Shown here piece by piece: positions 38,973 to 50,863 of a stretch of DNA of 64,000 nucleotides. The DNA is taken from assembly GCA_038503065.1 (NCBI GenBank), contig JBCAMK010000003.1:1178001-1242000 (forward strand), written 5' to 3'. This stretch comes from Paragyromitra xinjiangensis (lineage: Eukaryota; Ascomycota; Pezizomycetes; Pezizales; Discinaceae). Under the pieces are notes generated by a model. That model was not told the origin of the DNA and did no database searches. It worked only from the letters and a program-made list of their open reading frames with translations. How positions within the stretch are numbered: the first letter of the stretch is position 1; the number at the start of each line of letters is the position of its first letter. The position numbers and the translations under genes are program-made.

Positions 38973-39389
38973 CGGTTTCTCCTCTTCCCCTCCACCCCTG
39001 AGGGTTCATCTCCCATCTATCATCCATTGTCGTGTGTTGTTGTGCTTCCCCTCCTCCTCCATCTCCCTGTCAACTGCATTGCGGCTGCTTTCCTGTTCCA
39101 CCTGTTCCACCTCTTTCTTGATTTCCTTCCCCTGTCCGCCCGTAAATCCCTCCAGACCTCTCTCGCTCACCCGATTTCATCCCGCCACTTATCACCAGGG
39201 TTCACCCTCCTCTCCATTCCCCTAAAAGAATCAAGTCTGCTGTTGCCCACCCACCCAAGCCATTAAAACTAACCCCCAAACTCTCCTACCTCCATCAAAG
39301 CTCTCAACGACATATCACGATACCATTCACCACCATCGACAACGACACGTGCATACATAGCTCGCCCTCTCCACCCTCCCCCCCCCACC

Positions 39390-41085
39390 ATGTCCGTCAT
39401 CTCCAACCAGCGCTCTCGCTTAAAAGGCGCCGAGCTCGGATACGACTATGTAGGGAACCCAGGCTCCACCCAAACCAGATACCCCATATACACAAACACC
39501 TCAGACTCGAGCACCGCAACAGGCACCGGCGTGCTCATAGGCTTATTATCAGCATTTGGCTCCGCCGCGCTCGTCGCCCTCATTTTCGCCGTAATCTACT
39601 TCTTCCGATATACTTCGCGCGGGCGGATAATTCTCGACCGGATAGGCAGGCCTGGGGAATATGACGATGAGCAGGCGCTTGCGCGGGAGGAAGCTGAGGC
39701 TTTGGAACAGATGGATGAGATTTCGAGACAGGAGTATTACAGGGCTAAAGGTAGGGGATATCTTCCTGGCGTTCTTAACCCCGGATGTCCGTGGGATGGG
39801 ATGAAACTGAGCTAACGGGTTTAATTGCGTTGTTTGCGTTGTTTCGGTTTTTAGCTTTTATAGAAGCAAACCCACCAGATTCTGTACCCACTGATATATC
39901 GCTGTCGCAGTTTCTCGCGATCCAGGAAAAGGGTGTGTCGGCGTGGGAGTTTGAGGCCGAGCTGGAAATTGCAAATTGTTTTGTTGAGGCCCGAACCGAG
40001 ATTGAGTTTTTTGACTCGGTGTGTTCTGTACAGAGCAATCTGCCGGTGCCGAAACAGAATGAGGTGTACTATTGGGAGGCAAAGCTCTATGATAAACCCG
40101 AGAATACTCTTGTGAGCATTGGAATGACTACGAAGCCGTATCCTATGTTTAGACTCCCCGGTAAATTCTCCCCCGGACCAATGGCCCTATACAATTTTTC
40201 TCTGGGCAAACTTTTCTAACGCCACTGATAGGTTGGCATAAACACTCAATCGCCTACACCTCCCTCGGCCAACGCCGTCACAACCAACCTTTCTACGGTA
40301 CCTCATACGCTCCATCGTTCCACCAAGGTGACGTCATCGGCGTCGGCTACCGCCCACGCACTGGTACCATCTTCTTCACGCGCAATGGCAAAAAACTCGA
40401 CGACGCTGCTCACGGTCTCAAATCACTCAACCTCTTCCCGACAATCGGCGCCAACGGACCTGCTTCTATACATGTCAACTTTGGCCAGCTTGGATTTGTC
40501 TTTATTGAAGCCAACGTGAAGAAATGGGGCCTTGCTCCTGCATCCGGATCACTTGCACCACCACCCCCGTATGGTTCCGAACAGGGTAGTATTTTACTGG
40601 AAACTGGTCAACGGGGTCAGGCTCCCGGTGGCGGTTACTTTGAACAGACTCCACATCCACATCCACACACAGGACGTGGACGCAGTAGTAGTGCTCTACA
40701 TACAAATGTACGGGTTGGGTCGGGCGCGCCAGGGGCCGGCGTATCACCTACATCACCGGGGCCACAACGAAGCCCTACTGATATTTCACTTGCCAATATT
40801 AATGTCTCCGGCAGCGATAATCAACGAGTGACGCATCGGGAGTCGAGTCCGCCACCAGATTACAGTTCGCAGTCAAGTAGTGCCAGCAGCAGCTCGGAGG
40901 AGAGTGATGAAGATACAAGGCGGAGGAATGAGAGAGTAGGGGACCGGGAGCGACTACTAGGGAGACGGAGTCCAACACCAGCGTACGGTGATATTGTGAG
41001 GGAGGGGAATGGGTTCGCGAATGGGAGAGGGAGAAGTGGGAGTGCTCCTGCGGGGCCGAGTGGTGGGGGTTTTAGGGTATTTTGA
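39390..41085 (+). CDS. SSH4: SSH4/EAR1-like Rsp5 adaptor (TM, SPRY domain, PY motifs)
   Basis: Exons 39390-39750, 39855-40160 and 40232-41085 give 506 aa without frame errors. One membrane helix near the N-terminus (VLIGLLSAFGSAALVALIFA, about 49-68). The SPRY/B30.2 domain follows the second exon: NEVYYWEAKLYDKPENTLVSIG, then SIAYTSLGQ, GDVIGVGYRPRTGTIFFTRNG and IHVNFGQLGF. The tail is disordered and has PPPPY (332-336) and PPPDY (429-433), which are WW-binding PY motifs for the Rsp5/Nedd4 ubiquitin ligase. In yeast the paralogues Ssh4 and Ear1 recruit Rsp5 to endosomal/vacuolar membrane cargo. The match in domain order, membrane anchor and PY motifs is strong; which yeast paralogue it corresponds to is not decided. 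The ATG at 39390 directly follows a run of C (CCCCCCCACC). Confidence 0.9.
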
Positions 41086-41092
41086 AGAGTAA

Positions 41093-41158
41093 TTTTCATG
41101 AAATGTTTTTTTGGGCGCGATCTTTTTTGTGGATTTTTTTGTGCGGTTTTCATGAAAA
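41093..41158. repeat. Duplicated TTTTCATGAAA palindrome downstream of the SSH4-like gene
   Basis: TTTTCATGAAA at 41093-41103 and again at 41147-41157, each a near-perfect palindrome, a few bases after the stop codon at 41085. Confidence 0.7.
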
Positions 41159-41826
41159 TAGGGTTTGGTTCTTTTTTTTACTTTCTGTGGGTTGAATGTT
41201 TGGCTGGGACTCGTTCGGGGTTGGCTTGTTTTTGATTTATTGGCTTGAATAAGCGTGTGGTTGGTATGCACCTGGATTGAACTGGTCGAAGGGAAGAGAT
41301 TCCCGTTCTTTTTTTCTTTTGTGGACTTTCTTACTATCTTTTGCTATTTTATCCTATTTTGGAGGGAGAGGAGGTTGGAGGAGATATTGATTTCGATGTC
41401 TCCTGTGTTTATTAGGATTGGAAAAAAATTGTTTTCCACCCCGCTTGCTGGTCTGGTTTTTCTTTGTTGGTTTGTGTGTTGGTTTGAAGGGGGGTGATGG
41501 GGTAGTAGAGGGTGGTGGAGGACTGTAGTGTTTCGAGCTGCCATGGAGGGTGGAGGAGGGTGGAGGGTGTAGTAAGGGAGGATAGGGGTGCGAGTGAGTT
41601 TGGCATTGCGTTGAGCGTTGGAGTTTGGTTGGAGTTGGAGTTCTTTCGTTTTTGTTTTCTTGAGGTGGAGAGTGATTGGGGGGAGGGGAGGTGGGAGGGG
41701 AGGGGGGTGGAAGGAGACGGGAAGGAAAGATAGGAGGAAGGGGGAGGAGAGGAAAGGTGATAATGAGCAGCGCTGTTGATCATGGCCATTTTCTACTATA
41801 TATTTCCATGCAGTGGTTTACATATT

Positions 41827-41844
41827 CATACATACATACATACA
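41827..41844. repeat. CATA tetranucleotide repeat
   Basis: Four and a half CATA units in non-coding DNA. Confidence 0.8.
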
Positions 41845-42093
41845 AGCCATCACACTCCACTACCCAGTGAGATTATCCCTATTCTCAAGGCAGCAAGCAG
41901 ATCATCGCCGTGTCTCCGTCTAGTGTCCTTGCCCGAGCGTCGAACACCATCTTTACCCAATTGCTTCCATGAACTCTAGGTAGCTACGGAGCTACATGTA
42001 TGTCTACACAATCCAGTACGCCAATCCTGGCTATCCCAGGATTAAACCCACCTTAGGTAAGACACAGCGAGTCGCCGTTATCGCACCCCACGG

Positions 42094-42114
42094 GATGTGA
42101 TGTGATGTGATGTG
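42094..42114. repeat. GATGT pentanucleotide repeat
   Basis: Four perfect GATGT units in non-coding DNA. Confidence 0.85.
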
Positions 42115-45100
42115 CAGAACCGGAATACCCCGTGCCGTGTCATCTTCTAGAAGGAAAGAAGGAATACATGTAGTATTTAAAAAAAAAAAAGCTTATTCAC
42201 ATGTTCGTGTCACTAATGCAGTAACCAGATAGAGGGGGTTTTTTTAGTGCTGATGGAAACCTACCTACAGTGACGATGTAGATTTTGTTTTTTTGAACTT
42301 TAGCGTTACACTTGTCGCGGGAGGTTATTGCTATTCCCGGGGTTGAGAAAAGGGGGGAAATCCTTACTCTTTGAAGATACAGACTCGATAGTAGCCGGAG
42401 GTCACCGGCACTTATTACCACGGGAATTTCCCTATTTCCAGTGCGCACCTCATGATGTCAAAGAGCGGTTTTGAATAAATCAATATCTGTAACGGGCATG
42501 GGGGGGGAGGGAGGTTAGAGTAGAGGGAATGCAAACTAGATCACATCAAAGTACGTACGCATGTCGCACGGGGGGGAAAGGTTTATTCATGTACGGGGGG
42601 GAACGTGCTTGTGTTACCGGCTGTCAGCTGTGCAGATCAGATCATGCGGAGGAAGTGTTCTGGAAGGTTTCCTGTTTGGGTTGGGTTGCCGAGGATTATA
42701 CTTGATTGGGAAAAGATCTAGTTGGTGGCGAGTAGAGTACTGGTTTTCCCCGGTGAAAGGGATTTTAAGAGTGAGAGGTGGTGATCTTGATGCCTAGGTA
42801 GAGTTGCACGAATAGGAGATGCGTGTTGGGGTGGCTGCAATATCTCCCGTGTATAAGGCGGGGGATATTGAATGGTAGATGTTGGAGAATCACCTGATGG
42901 AATCATCTTTGACAAATTTGGTTTTGATCTGGTGCTGACGCCAGTGTTGATGTCTCTGGAGTGTTTTATCTCTCTTCTGTGGTGTTGCTTTCTTGAAGTG
43001 TATACTGATTCCTAGGAAACGCGGCATCTGTAGGCATGGACTCTGATTTTGGATATTACACGACTATACGTACGTAATAGAAACACTGCGCAGCACGTAT
43101 GTGCCAGTCGTGTGAAAAGTCCACATATAGCTCATGACTCATGGCTATAGTCTATCTGAAATATAATTTGTCACTAGCTATCAGTGGACGGCAGTTTCCT
43201 ATCTTGCCAGGTTTCATCGACACTGAGTTCAGGTCCCCTGAACGAGATATCTAGTAATTGAGAACTACAGCTTCAGTGAATTGAGAACTGAAGAATTGTG
43301 AGCGCCTTGTTATGACAGCAAACCCAAACAGCCCACGCAGAAAGTCAGATTTCAGAAAGATATGGTGCTACATATGCGCACAGTTTCAACCATACGCAGT
43401 TGTGCAACGAGCTTTAGTAACTCGATTATGTTCGTTTTTGAGAACCTTGAGGTTCTCTAGGTATCGATTATGTTCTGAGGTCATCGTGTGCGTTAGAAAG
43501 GCGCTAGATGGCAGTGGCTGGCTACTGGGATAGTTAATATGGTTGGTTTGTGGAGGGCGTAAGTCGATAAAGTATCTCAGTGGGATGAGTAAACCGCCGG
43601 AGTAGCCGTAGCAATCGATCTTTCCAGTAAGGACTTTTATTATCACGCCTATTGCTTTCTCTCGGGAGCGATATCTCCGTGTGATCAATCAATACGATCC
43701 GTAGATAACCGTGCTCCATGATGTGGAGATCGAAAACGCAACCATCTGTTGCTAGTGGCTTGATTCCGGGCTTGTCCCCGATTATTCGAAAGTGAGATAT
43801 CAGCCTTTTCGTCAGTGATGGTTTTGTTAACCAGGGATTATGGGAACTGTCCCCGGTCTCTTCCTTAGTACATCAGATATTAGTTATTGTACGCTAGAGC
43901 TGCGATTGACTCAGGCTGTACTTTTTCCACAAAAACAAAGTTATATGCCCGTGACACTGTACTTCTAGCCAATTGCAGATAGTAAGTATCCAAGTCACAC
44001 TTGCCAGGATCGTTCGAGAACTTCACTCAACAGCAACTCGGCGAGTAACGTGGCTACCTAGGGCACAATATAATGGTTTGCTTCATGGGAGCCTAGAAGC
44101 TGATGGCACAGACCGCGTCTATGAAGAACTTTTCAATAATCGTGCAGTCTACGGTTAAACCCTCATGACTTAGAATTGATACGTCCAATTATCCAAAGCC
44201 ACTGCATCAGGCTCGGAGTGAACGAATTAACTATTACTCCACGCTTCTTCGAGAGTCCTTCCTGAGTCCGTGATAGAACCTTGTGTTTGGTCTCAGAAAC
44301 CTTCTGAGATGTTCCGATCCTGGTCTACATGCATTTGATGTCGCGGAAGTCTGTTTCACATCGGATGTTCTGAAGCTCGAACATTCCATTCCGTCAGGAT
44401 CGAAGGCTAGCTAAATCAATTGAGTCGCACAAGGCTCTATCAGGGCAAATCCTGCGCCGTAATCAAAAAGGGTTGAACTTGAAGGTCCGGTAGAGAGCTG
44501 ATAGACCCGTTGTATTTTTAGTGCGGAAGTTGAAACAAGTGCCAAGGTTGAGGCTTTGGTTGGTGCTCAGCAGGGCGATATTTCCAATGCCCCCTCTTTG
44601 AATTCCGCGCCCGACCTTCAGTTTTGCGTTTTCTTTAGGACTACGATGGTGATAATTTTGTGGTGTTGATAAGATCCTCGTGTGCACGGTCGGTAGGAGC
44701 AGCAAGGTTCAACCTAGTGGCCCCCAAATCCCCGACGCATTGACCACAGCTTTAAGACTACAGTTCGAACAAGGGACACAGTTCGAGTAAGTTCAGAACG
44801 GTTCATTCAGACGATCAGCCCCAGTTTGAGACATAAACGGTGAGCGCACCACCAGGGGCAGGTATTCGCGGCAGGTAGGTATTTCAGAACTTTGGTTAAA
44901 CAATGTCGCGTGCATATGTGCCGACGTTGTTATTGGGGGGGGTCCAACTGGGGCGTGGCGCATGCATCGCAAAAGTGCTGAAGGTCAGGAACGATACCCA
45001 GAGCGGGATCGATGGTAACTCCGTAGATGCTGCATGTATGTAGATGCCTGCAGTTGGATAGAAATTTAGCGATGTTACCCCCAACCTGTTGTACGAGCCC

Positions 45101-46399
45101 CAACGCTCTCACTCCCTGCTTGCGCCGCTGAGCAGGAGGCAGCCCGAGTCGAATATCGGGGGGCGATATAGTAATGTGGGTTAGATCGATATCATGTCTT
45201 TCCCCCTTCGCTGGGGCTTTTTTCTATCCATGTGCTTCAGCGCGCCTTCAAGTTGTTGCAGCTTTCTTAAGCTCCTCATCATCCACATTTGAAGGGGATT
45301 TCTTTTGTTCTCTTCCTCCCTCAGCATCTGACGGAGATCTCGTCTTGTGCATTCTCATCCCACCGATTTCGCCGCTGCAGTCATCCTTCTCCCTCCGGAG
45401 CTTTAGATTATCGCTTAAGTTATCTAAAGTTGCACTTTTTTTCCTTTCCCCAGTTGCTGGTAGCCGGACTTAGAACCGAGTGTTGTCACGATCTGTCTGT
45501 CACTCCAGTCTCTGCGTTCCTGCTGTGGTACATACGGTACATAATTGCACAGGGTGGTGCTTGGAGGCCGGGTTGTCTTGTGCTTCACGTTGACGTCGCT
45601 ATCCCACGGCCGCAAAGGAACAGACAGACAGACAAACATCGTTCCCGACGTGCAACAGGCGGGTGGAGGAACTTGCAGGACGGAAGGAAAGGGGATAGAG
45701 AAAAAACACAGGAGGAAATAAATTCAGCACAGACGGCCGGTGGAATAAGCAAAACAGAGAAGGGGACGAAGTGGATCTGATCTTTTTCTTCTGCTTCTAC
45801 GCCCTCCTTCGTCTTTTCACCCACACCCTCTTGGGCTGCTTGATCAAACCCACACACCACATCATCCCATTTACACATTTCCTCGGTGCCATACATTCCT
45901 CCAATCACCCCCTTCCCCTCGAGTACTGGTACCAACACTCGTTCGCGACTTGCTTCCGAGTCTCACCTGTGACCGACCGTGTGTGCTGTGTTCCCAGACT
46001 TCCCATTGTTTCTTATTTATTTAATTCTATTCCATTTATTTCCCCTACTCCTTGCCGCCATCGTTTTTAGCTTCCTTTCTTTCAATTCTCCTAATTCTAA
46101 AGCTTGGTTCGTTTTCCATCACGAGCCTATCCCATTCGCGTGGGTCCTCCAGCTAGCAACGCATAAGCCACTCTTTGCGGGACTCTGCAGTAAACTTCCA
46201 ACATATCATCTTGCATCCGCGATCTACAATCTCGCAGAAGTGCAAACAGAACACAGATATCGTTTCTGCAACAAATCCCACAGATTTTATTTTATTTTCG
46301 GGGACCCTGGGTTTTATCGCAAAGACAGGGGTGAAGGTAGACTGAATCCTTTGAGATAAAAGCCACAAGCTGTCAAACTGGCGGTTTCAAGCAAAGATG

Positions 46400-48137
46400 A
46401 TGGATCTCCCGCTTTCCAAGTCATTGTGCTAGTGAGATGTTTCCCCCCCAAGAAAATTATCTGAACCTGGAGCCTGCTGATCTGACCGTTTGGCTCGGGT
46501 ATCTGCAGGGATCAGCGGGAGGTCCGAGCGAGGGCAACGTATCTGGATACCTCATTCGGTCCACGGCTACGGCTTGGGCTAAAGGTTCGCTACTTGCTGT
46601 CGATGCGGGAACCCATCTGGCGGGGATTATACGTATCCTCGAGGAGCACTCTGGCTCTTGGGATACTGGTTCACCGGATCTTGAAGATGACTCGATTACA
46701 ATACCAAGCTCGGCAAGCAGTGGGCTCATCGGGAGACCATTCCCTTTCGTTGGGGCGAATCTACCTTGCAAATCCCCCCGTGCAAATGCTGTTTATATAA
46801 CTAGGGAACTCGTCTCGACTTATTTGATAACCCATCCACATCTGGATCATTTATCGGGCTTCGTTATTAATACTGCAGCTTTTACACAGACTAAATGCCC
46901 GAAACGGTTAGCATCTTTACCTTCTACCATCGAAGCTATCAAAACGCATATCTTCAATGACGTTATCTGGCCGAACCTTTCAGATGAAGAGTCAGGGGTG
47001 GGATTGGTCACGTACCAACGTCTACCAATAGCAGCATTGGACTATGTGGAGATTTGCAAGGGATTGAGTGTGCAAGCCTGGCCTATATCACATGGCCACT
47101 GCATGAACACCCATTCTCACCGAGGGAGCACGAGTGAAGGGGCAGAGAGGAGCCCAGGTGGTTCCGTCAAGAAGATATGTGTGTATGATTCGGCTGTATA
47201 CTTTATCAGGGATGAAGCAACCAAGAAGGAGGTTATGATGTGGGGGGATGTTGAGCCAGGTTTGCTCCTATGTTTTGGATTAGTGTTTTTGGGTGTCTTG
47301 TTACTGATTTCGGCTTTCTTGGTGGATTAAGATTCATTATCGCTCTCACCAAGGAATCATCCTGCTTGGAACGAGGCAGCTATCAGGTTTCATAAAGGAT
47401 TGCTTGACACCATCTTCATCGAGTGCAGTTATGACTGCTGCCAACCGGATAAAGCGCTATTCGGGCACCTTTCGCCATCGCACCTTTTAGCGGAATTGCA
47501 GACAATGGCAGAGAGGGTTATGGCATTAAGGTTTCAGGAAGAAAAAGAGAGACGGGAAAAGCTGAAGCGGAAACGCATGAGCCAAAGCCTCGAGAATATT
47601 CCAAAAAGACACCCGGTACAATTTTTGGAGAATGGTGGAGAGAGGTATGAGCAGGATTCTGAGGGGTTGGAAATTGGACACCGGGATTGGCACGGAAATG
47701 GGAATGGGAATGGGAATAGCAGACGGGGCTCAAAGAGTTCCAGGCATGCGCCGCCTAGTGCGATGGATGGGAGGAAGGATGTTGACCAGGAGCATCTTTC
47801 GTCAAAATCACAATTATCACCAAGAGGTCTGAGTAACGGCAAGACGTGTAACCATGAACTTGATTCGATCAATATGGCGGTGGGGCAAAGGACGCCGGAA
47901 CTTAGAACACCTTTAGATCAGCGTCCTCTTCCATCACCGACTTCAGTATCGGCGGGATTACAGCAGTATGGGCCACTGAGGGGTTTGCATTTGGTGGTTA
48001 CGCATGTTAAGGATACGCTTGAAGATGATGTGGACGTGGCAGAGAATATTCTTGCGAGCCTGGAAAGACTTGAAAAGGATAAAAAATTAGGCTGCACGTT
48101 TTCGCTCAGCGAACAGGGCCGTACGTTTTACTTCTAG
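46400..48137 (+). CDS. PDE1: Class II (low-affinity) 3',5'-cAMP phosphodiesterase; start not resolved
   Basis: Hydrolyses cAMP to AMP and so limits PKA signalling; a metallo-beta-lactamase-fold enzyme. Secure exons: 46509-47259 and 47332-48137 (518 aa). A conserved first strand, AFQVIVL, is encoded at 46411-46431 and splices through a 77-nt intron (GTGAGA..CTGCAG) to GSAGGPSEGNV. The metal motif THPHLDH lies at 46830-46850. Further family blocks are LLAVDAGTHLAGI, GDVEPDSLSLSPRN (across intron 2) and FIECSYD. The region after about codon 300 has a charged disordered insert, with a GNGNGNGN run from a GGGAAT repeat near 47697. Problem: the only nearby ATGs (46397, 46400) are one base out of frame with AFQVIVL. 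An ATG inside the intron (46437) is in frame and would serve an intron-retained form. Confidence 0.88.
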
Positions 48138-49485
48138 GTGGTTGGCATACATAATAGCGTGCAGCACCTAGAGTCTTGAGTAATGGCTCTTGCACTTGTG
48201 AAGGACTGGGGTGTTCATTCACTTTCCACGACTTGTTATCTTTTTTATGGGTCACTCTTAAGCGCTCGTACCTTGTATTTGTTCCATGTGGCTGTTGGCT
48301 TTAGTTTTTGGAGTTGTCGATGCAATTTTTCTTTTCCAGTGGGATTCTTTTCATGTACTCTTCTCTTCTCTTCCTCTTTTTAGCTTAACGGGTGTTGTTT
48401 TTTTTTTGCGATGGCGTTGATGGAGGAGCAGTTGTGATAACTTTGACCTCTTTTCGGATTCTGCGCGGAGGTTTGTAACTTTAGTCTTTCTCCCCTTTGA
48501 AGCGGTTGGTTAGGATTCTTTACCGGGGTAGTAGGTGTTTTGTGATATATCTTGAGGGGTGGTTTCCTTTTTTTCTTATTTCCGAGGATGTATTAGGGTT
48601 GGTATTAGAGGAAACTTAGACGACTGGTATGGCCTTGTATTTGTTTGGAATTTGTATGCGGTTTACGATGCGGTCTTTTTCTTTTGAATTGTTCCGGGTT
48701 ATGATCTTGGGTAGGGTATATATGGTAGTGGGTGGTCGGTTGCTGTTTCTGTGTATACTGGAAGAGGAGAGGAGTCACTTTGGATATATAGTGGATGGGT
48801 TTTGTATGTATGTATTTTATGTGCTGGTTATGGAACTGGGATGCTAGCTTGGGTGGCTCATGAATCGTTGCTGCTTTTTCGGAATAGAAATGGGCTATTG
48901 GAAACGTGTATTGGGTGCGTGAGGATTTGGGTAAGCGTACGGATTTTATGCTCCGAGGCTGTTATTAGCTCGTAGCGTTGTAGTCCTTTGACATCGAGAG
49001 GGCTAGACGAAGCATGAGCTCGTGACGTGAGATGCTACATGTACCGCAGTACCATCACCTTACAAAAATATGAAACTGAGGTGAGCCTGTATTTCTCCAG
49101 AACAGATGTTCTTGCAAGATGGTACTGGCACATAAAATGAGCACTGTCCGGACCGGACCACGGATCCTTATGGGGAGAGTATACTGTTTAGGGTTTAGAT
49201 CCGTATCATGGGGTTCTTAGAAGAATTACATACTTCTTGAAATAGTGCCTGTAGGTACACCCCGGTATACGTAGCGAATTACATAGAAAATGAGGAGAGA
49301 AAATAGGTCTCTCAATATACACGTATGCAGTATTTGGCTAGAAAAAGCTATAGGGGATTATGAAACTTATATCTCTAACATCGTAATTGAGTGTGAGCGC
49401 GAGTGATATTCCATGAATTGTCAGATGAACAGAATTAGTCTCTCAAGTCTACAGATAAATTATCATAATTATAAAATATATTCTT
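48138..49485. other. Convergent intergenic region
   Basis: Between the 3' ends of PDE1 and the patatin-like gene. Plus strand is T/G-rich to about 48950; small open frames there have no recognisable family. One TACATGTA at 49036. Confidence 0.6.
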
Positions 49486-50863
49486 TTAATCCAGCTTATT
49501 TGCACACTCAACAATCGTACTCGCAATACTTTGGTCATTGATGTAATCATCAGTCGCACGGCGCAATTCCGGCAACTTCTTCCACTGATCCAACCCAATA
49601 CTCCCCATGTTACCCTCGACATTAAACCTATAATAGTTCTTCCTAAACTCTCGATTTTGATCGTCGTTCAAGATCTCCAAATGCTTCGCCTCCGTATCCG
49701 TAGCTAACGCCAAAAGGGTCCACCCGACCCTCCCAAATCCACCAGTCGCCCATTTCAACAGCTTCTGTCCAAACGAGCGGTTTTCAGCTGCTTTATCAAC
49801 CTTGCCGGTACCGATGCTAACAACACATTGTGGCTGCTTCGTGTCGAATTCGTATTCGACCTCACTCTTGAGATCTAGGATTGGATTATTGCTGATCATG
49901 CCGCCGTCGAAATACTCGTGCTCAACACCCTTGACAGTCACTTTCATGGGTGGGAAGTAGAGAGGGGCAGCGCTTGTTGCACGACCAGCTTCCCAGATTG
50001 CACAGGAATCTATGTCCCCGTCTTTTTGGGCATAAGTGCGGAAACGGGTAGGGAGGTTGTTATCCCCGTCTTGCATGACAGCGACGACGAACCTTGAATA
50101 GAAATTAATTATCACTCATCTTATGTATAGGGGGATAAAAGAAAGTCCAACTCACATTTTACAAGAAATTTCCCCGGGATCAAACAGATCAGCATCTTCC
50201 ACACGCTTATCACGACTTTTGAGGTCAGTTTTTTCCACAGGATCGAGGTTATCCCTGACGACGTTTTGAATCGATTTTGCTAACGCGTCCCCACTAAACC
50301 AGGGGTTTCCTCTCCATGCGTCCCAGATCTGCTTGCCTGGAAGCTGGAACCCAGTCTTGAATATGTCTTGCGAGAGCTTCTCGTATTGTAAAATGCAGCT
50401 ATCCACGTCCATGCGCTGCAGCGGACAGGGGGAGATATGTAAGAACAAACCTACATAAAAGCAAGCTCTAACGGGAAGATGGTTTGGGGGGAATCTATGT
50501 ATGCGGTGGTCTAACTTACGAGTCTTCCGAGCATGATTGCTATCAATCTGAAGCCAGAGTTCACGTTGTTAGATTGGTATGGAGTCTTCTCTCTCCTAAG
50601 TGTGCACATACCCTCCTGTACTAGTCCCAGCTATGACATCGAAGTGGTCGCATGGTTTTGGTAGCCCTGGAAGGTTATCACGTCTTTGGATCTCTCGCAT
50701 GATTCTGCGGAGAATTATCAAGCTTGAGTACCCACGGACACCCCCTCCGTCTGGATTATCATGTCAGCAAACTTTCCTGCTCCTCATTCTGAAACTAGAG
50801 GAATTTTGAAGTACCTAGAGATAGCACGCGAAGCGGTCTTGTAGGTGGTGCTGTAGTTGCCAT
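49486..50863 (-). CDS. Patatin-like phospholipase
   Basis: Five minus-strand exons: 50863-50815, 50750-50612, 50547-50520, 50415-50156 and 50092-49486. Together they give 360 aa with every phase matching. The oxyanion motif DGGGVRG is at 17-23 and the nucleophile elbow GTSTGG at 58-63 (Ser60). The catalytic Asp is Asp221 in YFDGGM. The Ser/Asp dyad is therefore complete. The enzyme is expected to be a lipid acyl hydrolase (patatin/cPLA2 type); the true substrate is unknown. The N-terminus [20 protein letters not shown] is typical of short stand-alone fungal patatins, with no signal peptide and no TPR or NB-ARC extension seen. Exon 3 is only 28 nt, which makes the gene easy to mis-model. Confidence 0.91.

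Larger units (their letters stand above)
37616..39389. other. Divergent intergenic region with pyrimidine-rich leader
   Basis: Promoters of RDH54 (-) and the SSH4-like gene (+). From about 38540 to 39380 the plus strand is strongly CT-rich, with CCTGTT and CTTCTT repeats. Such tracts are common in fungal core promoters and 5' leaders. Confidence 0.6.
41086..46399. other. Long intergenic region upstream of PDE1
   Basis: 5.3 kb. The first 700 bases are probably the 3' UTR of the SSH4-like gene. CATA and GATGT microsatellites lie at 41827 and 42094. From about 45170 to 46330 the plus strand is CT-rich, which suggests a long leader or core promoter for PDE1. Other open frames are short and unrecognised. 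Confidence 0.5.

Noticed and set aside
46437..46508. PDE1 starting at ATG 46437 (MFPPQENYLN)
   Set aside because: This stretch lies in a good GT..AG intron, and the conserved AFQVIVL is directly upstream of it. Kept only as a possible intron-retained form.
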